Source: AVCC01 sp041736255
Lineage (GTDB): Bacteria > Pseudomonadota > Gammaproteobacteria > Burkholderiales > Burkholderiaceae_D
Direction: 5' to 3'
Length of the DNA stretch: 15,750 nucleotides
NCBI GenBank assembly: GCA_041736255.1
Contig: JBGSTZ010000078.1
Span: forward strand, 1-15,750
The translations under genes and the position numbers were made by a program. Shown here one piece after another: positions 14,584 through 15,750 of the stretch. Under the pieces are notes generated by a model. It was not told the origin of the DNA and made no database searches. It saw nothing but the letters and a program-made list of their open reading frames with translations. How positions within the stretch are numbered: the stretch's first letter is position 1; each line of letters begins with the position of its first letter.

Positions 14584-14656
14584 GATGTTAGAACTGCATG
14601 GATATGCGGTATAACATCTACGATGCCGAGTAGCAATTATTTGCGCGATGCGGCAT
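14584..14656. promoter_or_regulatory. Nested dyads in the leader of the HsdR_N gene
   Basis: GATGTTA (14584-14590) and TAACATC (14612-14618) form a 7-bp inverted repeat. It contains a possible -10 hexamer TATAAC (14610-14615) without a good -35. A second structure follows: ATGCCG (14623-14628) with CGGCAT (14651-14656), enclosing GCAA-TTAT-TTGC. These could be operator or leader structures for the HsdR_N gene 93 bp downstream. The surrounding 275-bp gap is AT-rich and has no gene I can support. Confidence 0.3.
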
Positions 14657-14748
14657 AGCTCAATAGGCGGATTTTCTCGCCCAATTGAAGTTAGAACGCA
14701 GGCTGGCCCAGCACAATCAATGGATTGATGCATACAAAGGAGAATCAA

Positions 14749-15615
14749 ATGGATTTCATTGATCAAATAAGATCAATAGCTACACGCATCATGAACACAA
14801 AAGACATGATTCAAACAGAAGAAGCAACCAAAAATGCGATGGTAATGCCATTTATCCAGGCCCTTGGGTATAACGTTTTTGATCCACTAGAAGTAACGCC
14901 CGAACTAATAGCCGACGTCGGAACAAAGAAAGGCGAAAAAGTTGATTATGCGATCCTGAGAGAAGGCAAGCCAATCATTTTATTTGAGTGCAAGAAATGT
15001 GGTGGCGACCTCAACATAAACCATGCCTCTCAGTTATTTCGTTATTTTCATGTCACCGAGGCAAGATTCGGCATCCTTACTAATGGCATCGTGTACAGAT
15101 TTTTTACGGACTTAGAACGTCCAAATAAGATGGACGAAAAGCCATTTTTTGAATTTAATATTCTTACCTTCAGAGAACAAGATATTGAAGAATTAAAAAA
15201 ATTTGCAAAATCTACCTTCGATTTAGAGAGAATACTTACCACCGCGAACGAGCTTAAATATATCCGCGCAATCCAGAATGTTCTTTCAGATTGGATGGCC
15301 GCACCATCAGAAGATTTTGTCCGCCTGGCGTCCGCCGAATTCCTTATCGGAAAGCGTTTTACACCGGCTGTAAAGGATCAATTTACGCAAATTACGAAGC
15401 GTGCATTCCATCAATTAATTGGTGATCGGATTAACGAGCGATTGAAAGTCGCGATGGCTCCAGAAACCAATATGGCACCACAAGAGCCAGTCATTCCGAC
15501 AACCCCAGAACAAGATACGCCTCAAATTTTCACAAGCCCCGAAGAAATTGAAGGGTTCCATATCATCCGTGCAGTTTTGCGCGATGTTGTAATAACTCAG
15601 AGAATTACAATCTGA
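14749..15615 (+). CDS. Stand-alone HsdR N-terminal-type nuclease protein, 3'-truncated
   Basis: This 288-residue protein resembles stand-alone proteins with the type I restriction enzyme R-subunit N-terminal domain. PD-(D/E)xK nuclease residues are visible: D66 in KVDYAI, then E80 and K82 in ILFECKK, followed by Q95-x3-Y99 in HASQLFRYF, the QxxxY motif of the type I nuclease core. There is no helicase domain. The C-terminal part opens with EEIEGFHIIRAVLRDVV but stops after RITI, whereas relatives as I recall them continue for some 70-80 residues. A transposase C-terminus lies antisense just beyond, so an insertion probably removed the end. The start is fixed by AAGGAG 6 nt before the ATG. Codon use is AT-rich, unlike the neighbouring thioesterase gene, which suggests transfer. 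The nuclease core looks intact; the function of these orphans is not established. Confidence 0.8.
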   Translation: MDFIDQIRSIATRIMNTKDMIQTEEATKNAMVMPFIQALGYNVFDPLEVTPELIADVGTKKGEKVDYAILREGKPIILFECKKCGGDLNINHASQLFRYFHVTEARFGILTNGIVYRFFTDLERPNKMDEKPFFEFNILTFREQDIEELKKFAKSTFDLERILTTANELKYIRAIQNVLSDWMAAPSEDFVRLASAEFLIGKRFTPAVKDQFTQITKRAFHQLIGDRINERLKVAMAPETNMAPQEPVIPTTPEQDTPQIFTSPEEIEGFHIIRAVLRDVVITQRITI

Positions 15616-15617
15616 TG

Positions 15618-15750
15618 TTACGCAGCCTGCAGAGCCTGTAGTTCGGCATAGGCCTGTCGGGTTGCTTTGATGAAGAGTTTTGCCCTTATCGCGAAATGGT
15701 TTGTTTTGAGCTTTATATTCAGGCACTCCAATTTGAATACGGCATAAATT
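15618..15750 (-). mobile_element. Transposase C-terminal fragment (insertion sequence end)
   Basis: On the minus strand, 43 codons run from the window edge to a TAA at 15620-15618. They read IYAVFKLECLNIKLKTNHFA, then IRAKLFIKATRQAYAELQAL and QAA. This resembles the C-terminal tail of DDE transposases (IS4-like group), with the 'YAxFKLExL...NHFA.. AK' pattern; this is recognition from memory. The catalytic region lies outside the window and no terminal inverted repeat can be matched. The reading frame ends only a few bases from where the HsdR_N homology breaks (about 15612), so the element's end should lie there. An alternative is a decayed remnant. Confidence 0.6.

Noticed and set aside
14588..14700. 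Integron attC-like site suggested by TAAC and GTTAGAA motifs
   Set aside because: The ends do not fit the conserved core sites and the arms are not complementary in the order required for attC.
1..15750. CRISPR array, tRNA or rRNA genes
   Set aside because: I saw no regularly spaced direct repeats and no tRNA- or rRNA-like sequence in the gaps.

Overview
The window looks like a chromosomal segment of a betaproteobacterium, most likely Burkholderiales and perhaps near Oxalobacteraceae. This is inferred from moderate-to-high GC coding DNA, a glutamate dehydrogenase gene beside a gltIJKL acidic amino acid importer, and general protein resemblance. No rRNA or tRNA gene is present to test it. Nearly all genes lie on the minus strand. 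Only the last two substantial genes, a thioesterase and an HsdR_N protein, are on the plus strand.

Region 1 (about 1-4530, minus strand, transcribed right to left) is an envelope cassette. It holds a secreted DUF4331 protein, a 79-residue lipoprotein, a secreted TPR protein and a HupE/UreJ-type membrane protein carrying a periplasmic EF-hand loop. The start of a glycerate 2-kinase gene follows at the window edge. Tight spacing (10 bp from DUF4331 to the lipoprotein, 1 bp from TPR to HupE) suggests the four work together. No function is established for the set, and it is the best candidate here for an undescribed system. Upstream, at 4688-4701, is a perfect FNR/Anr-type dyad.

Region 2 (about 4519-5908) holds a possible 37-residue plus-strand ORF, a 14-bp perfect hairpin, a membrane-anchored SRPBCC protein and a strong bidirectional terminator at 5849-5893.

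Region 3 (5909-12033) handles glutamate. It contains the GltIJKL ABC importer (binding protein, two permeases, ATPase), with an attenuator-like hairpin between gltI and gltJ. Upstream are a hexameric-type glutamate dehydrogenase with its own terminator, then a HypT-like LysR regulator. Import of glutamate or aspartate and oxidative deamination of glutamate would feed carbon and nitrogen metabolism. Overlapping dyads upstream of gdhA are candidate LysR sites.

Region 4 (12040-14473) has an Atm1-type ABC exporter ending 6 bp before the LysR start, and a divergent YciA-type acyl-CoA thioesterase. The intergenic region they share carries an 8-bp perfect inverted repeat.

Region 5 (14474-15750) is visibly AT-richer and looks acquired. 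It holds a stand-alone HsdR N-terminal-type nuclease protein that stops early, abutting the antisense C-terminus of a transposase that runs off the window. This suggests that an insertion sequence truncated the gene. No CRISPR array, tRNA or rRNA was seen.
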